Shown: positions 29,732 to 30,480 of the stretch, one piece after another
Layout: every line of letters starts with the position of its first letter
Numbering within the stretch: the first letter of the stretch is position 1
Source of the DNA: DATBMY01 sp036554605
GTDB taxonomy: Bacteria; Acidobacteriota; Blastocatellia; UBA7656
Assembly (NCBI GenBank): GCA_036554605.1
Contig: DATBMY010000184.1
Span: 1-30,480 of the forward strand
DNA length: 30,480 nucleotides
Direction of reading: 5' to 3'
Translations under genes and position numbers: made by a program
The notes under the pieces: generated by a model
Database searches by the model: none
What the model was told of the DNA's origin: nothing
Seen by the model: the letters and a program-made list of their open reading frames with translations, nothing else

Positions 29732-30480
29732 GCCTGTTCGATCCTGCGGACGCCTTCTTGTATGGCTTCCAGCGAGTTTGCGTAAGATATTCTGATGTAG
29801 CCTTCCATGCCGAAGGCCGAGCCCGCGGTGACCACTACCTGAGCTTCGTCCAGCAGCAGTTTCGAAAAGGCTATTGAGTCGCCGACGCGCTCGCCAAAAA
29901 AACTCCTGACATCCGGCATAACATAGAACGCGCCTTCGGGCATATCACACTTGACGCCCTCAATCTTATTTAGCGCGGGGACCAGCCAGTCTCTTCGGCG
30001 GCGATACTCTTCGAGCATCGCGCGCAGCGCGTCTTGCGGTCCGGTCGCCGCCTCTATTGCCGCCTTCTGCGCGATAGAGTTTGCGTTCGACGTGGTGTGG
30101 CTCTGCACCTTGTTCATCGAGTTAATCCAATCCCTGGGCGCGAGCGCGAACCCGATGCGCCAGCCGGTCATCGCGTGCGATTTGGAAAACGATCCGCTTA
30201 TGCAGACGCGCTCGCGAAGCTCCTCGGGCAACTGGCCGGCGGTGAAAGGGCGGGCGGGCGGGTGCGCGAAGTATAGATAGCACTCGTCGCTGATGACCCA
30301 GACGTCGCGCTCGGCTGCCGCCTCTACGATCTTTCGAAACTCTCCGGGCGGGATGACGCGGCCCGTGGGATTATTGGGCGAATTGATTATAAGCAGCCGC
30401 GTCCGCTCCCCTATGCGCTCGCGCACCATCTCGGCCGTAAGCAGAAACTTGTTTGGCTCGGTGTCGATATAGACCGGGCG
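29704..30480 (-). CDS. Class I/II pyridoxal-phosphate aminotransferase, aspartate aminotransferase type (partial, N-terminus outside)
   Basis: PLP enzyme of the aspartate aminotransferase group, C-terminal 258 residues visible; the frame is open at the window edge. NSPNNPTG (substrate/cofactor Asn), VISDECYLYF (Asp and Tyr binding PLP), SGSFSKSHAMTGWRIG (Schiff-base Lys in SFSKSHAM) and YIRISYANS (Arg binding the substrate carboxylate) are all present in order. This pattern is typical of the bacterial aspartate/prephenate aminotransferase subgroup (I-gamma), so aspartate with 2-oxoglutarate is the likely pair, though prephenate or aromatic substrates are possible. An internal ATG at 30429 is not the start, because coding sequence (PVYIDTEPNKFLLTAE) continues beyond it. 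Confidence 0.9.
   Translation of the reverse strand, partial: RPVYIDTEPNKFLLTAEMVRERIGERTRLLIINSPNNPTGRVIPPGEFRKIVEAAAERDVWVISDECYLYFAHPPARPFTAGQLPEELRERVCISGSFSKSHAMTGWRIGFALAPRDWINSMNKVQSHTTSNANSIAQKAAIEAATGPQDALRAMLEEYRRRRDWLVPALNKIEGVKCDMPEGAFYVMPDVRSFFGERVGDSIAFSKLLLDEAQVVVTAGSAFGMEGYIRISYANSLEAIQEGVRRIEQAISNLKSRI

Overview
The window reads as chromosomal DNA of an acidobacterium, most likely class Blastocatellia or a close relative. This is inferred from gene families, not from a marker gene: a tandem pair of 'VWFA-related Acidobacterial domain' proteins, zinc-ribbon plus Ser/Thr kinase fusions, a menaquinone enzyme of the futalosine (Mqn) type, an IS200-like/RAYT gene inside REP-type palindromes, and a secreted protein with a Cys-rich tail of a kind I associate with this phylum. 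The DNA is GC-rich throughout, except for a visibly more AT-rich stretch at about 14.5-17.1 kb. No rRNA, tRNA or CRISPR array was seen.

Layout. (1) 1-2357, minus strand: tgt-yajC-secD, the classic queuosine/Sec-translocon cluster, with secD cut by the window edge. (2) 2356-8715, plus strand: a ceramide-glucosyltransferase-like GT2 enzyme, an alpha-methylacyl-CoA racemase-like CoA-transferase III protein, a RAYT/REP cassette, and two acyl-CoA dehydrogenases flanking a zinc-ribbon membrane protein. This looks like acyl-CoA/lipid metabolism interrupted by the repeat cassette. (3) 8748-10440, minus strand: a stand-alone CheY-like regulator and an MqnD-family protein. (4) 10670-13932, plus strand: eno, rsgA and a DinB/MDMPI-fold protein. 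(5) 13.9-17.1 kb: an AT-richer patch holding a double zinc-ribbon protein, a tandem/inverted repeat, a secreted beta-propeller-like protein, a bidirectional terminator and an unknown gene. (6) 17170-21341, plus strand: a methyltransferase, gpmI, a YchF-type GTPase and a HAD phosphatase, with short degenerate repeats at the gene junctions. (7) 21548-26190: two paralogous secreted VWFA-related proteins behind a well-formed promoter and a structured leader. (8) 26249-29701: a GT9 glycosyltransferase, a small two-helix membrane protein and a zinc-ribbon Ser/Thr kinase. (9) 29704 to the edge, minus strand: a class I/II aminotransferase.

The metabolic genes are ordinary: two glycolytic enzymes (enolase and cofactor-independent phosphoglycerate mutase), acyl-CoA oxidation and menaquinone synthesis. 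The more interesting material is the repeat biology. It comprises a RAYT flanked by inverted BIME-like clusters, heptameric degenerate repeats of which one is translated as the N-terminus of the HAD protein, and AATCTC...GAGATT palindromes over stop codons. Also notable are the leader of the VWFA pair, the overlapping divergent start codons of tgt and the GT2 gene, and a possible near-leaderless GT9 gene. I did not find a clear undescribed multi-gene system. The best candidates for follow-up are the VWFA pair with its leader and the heptamer/RAYT repeat families.
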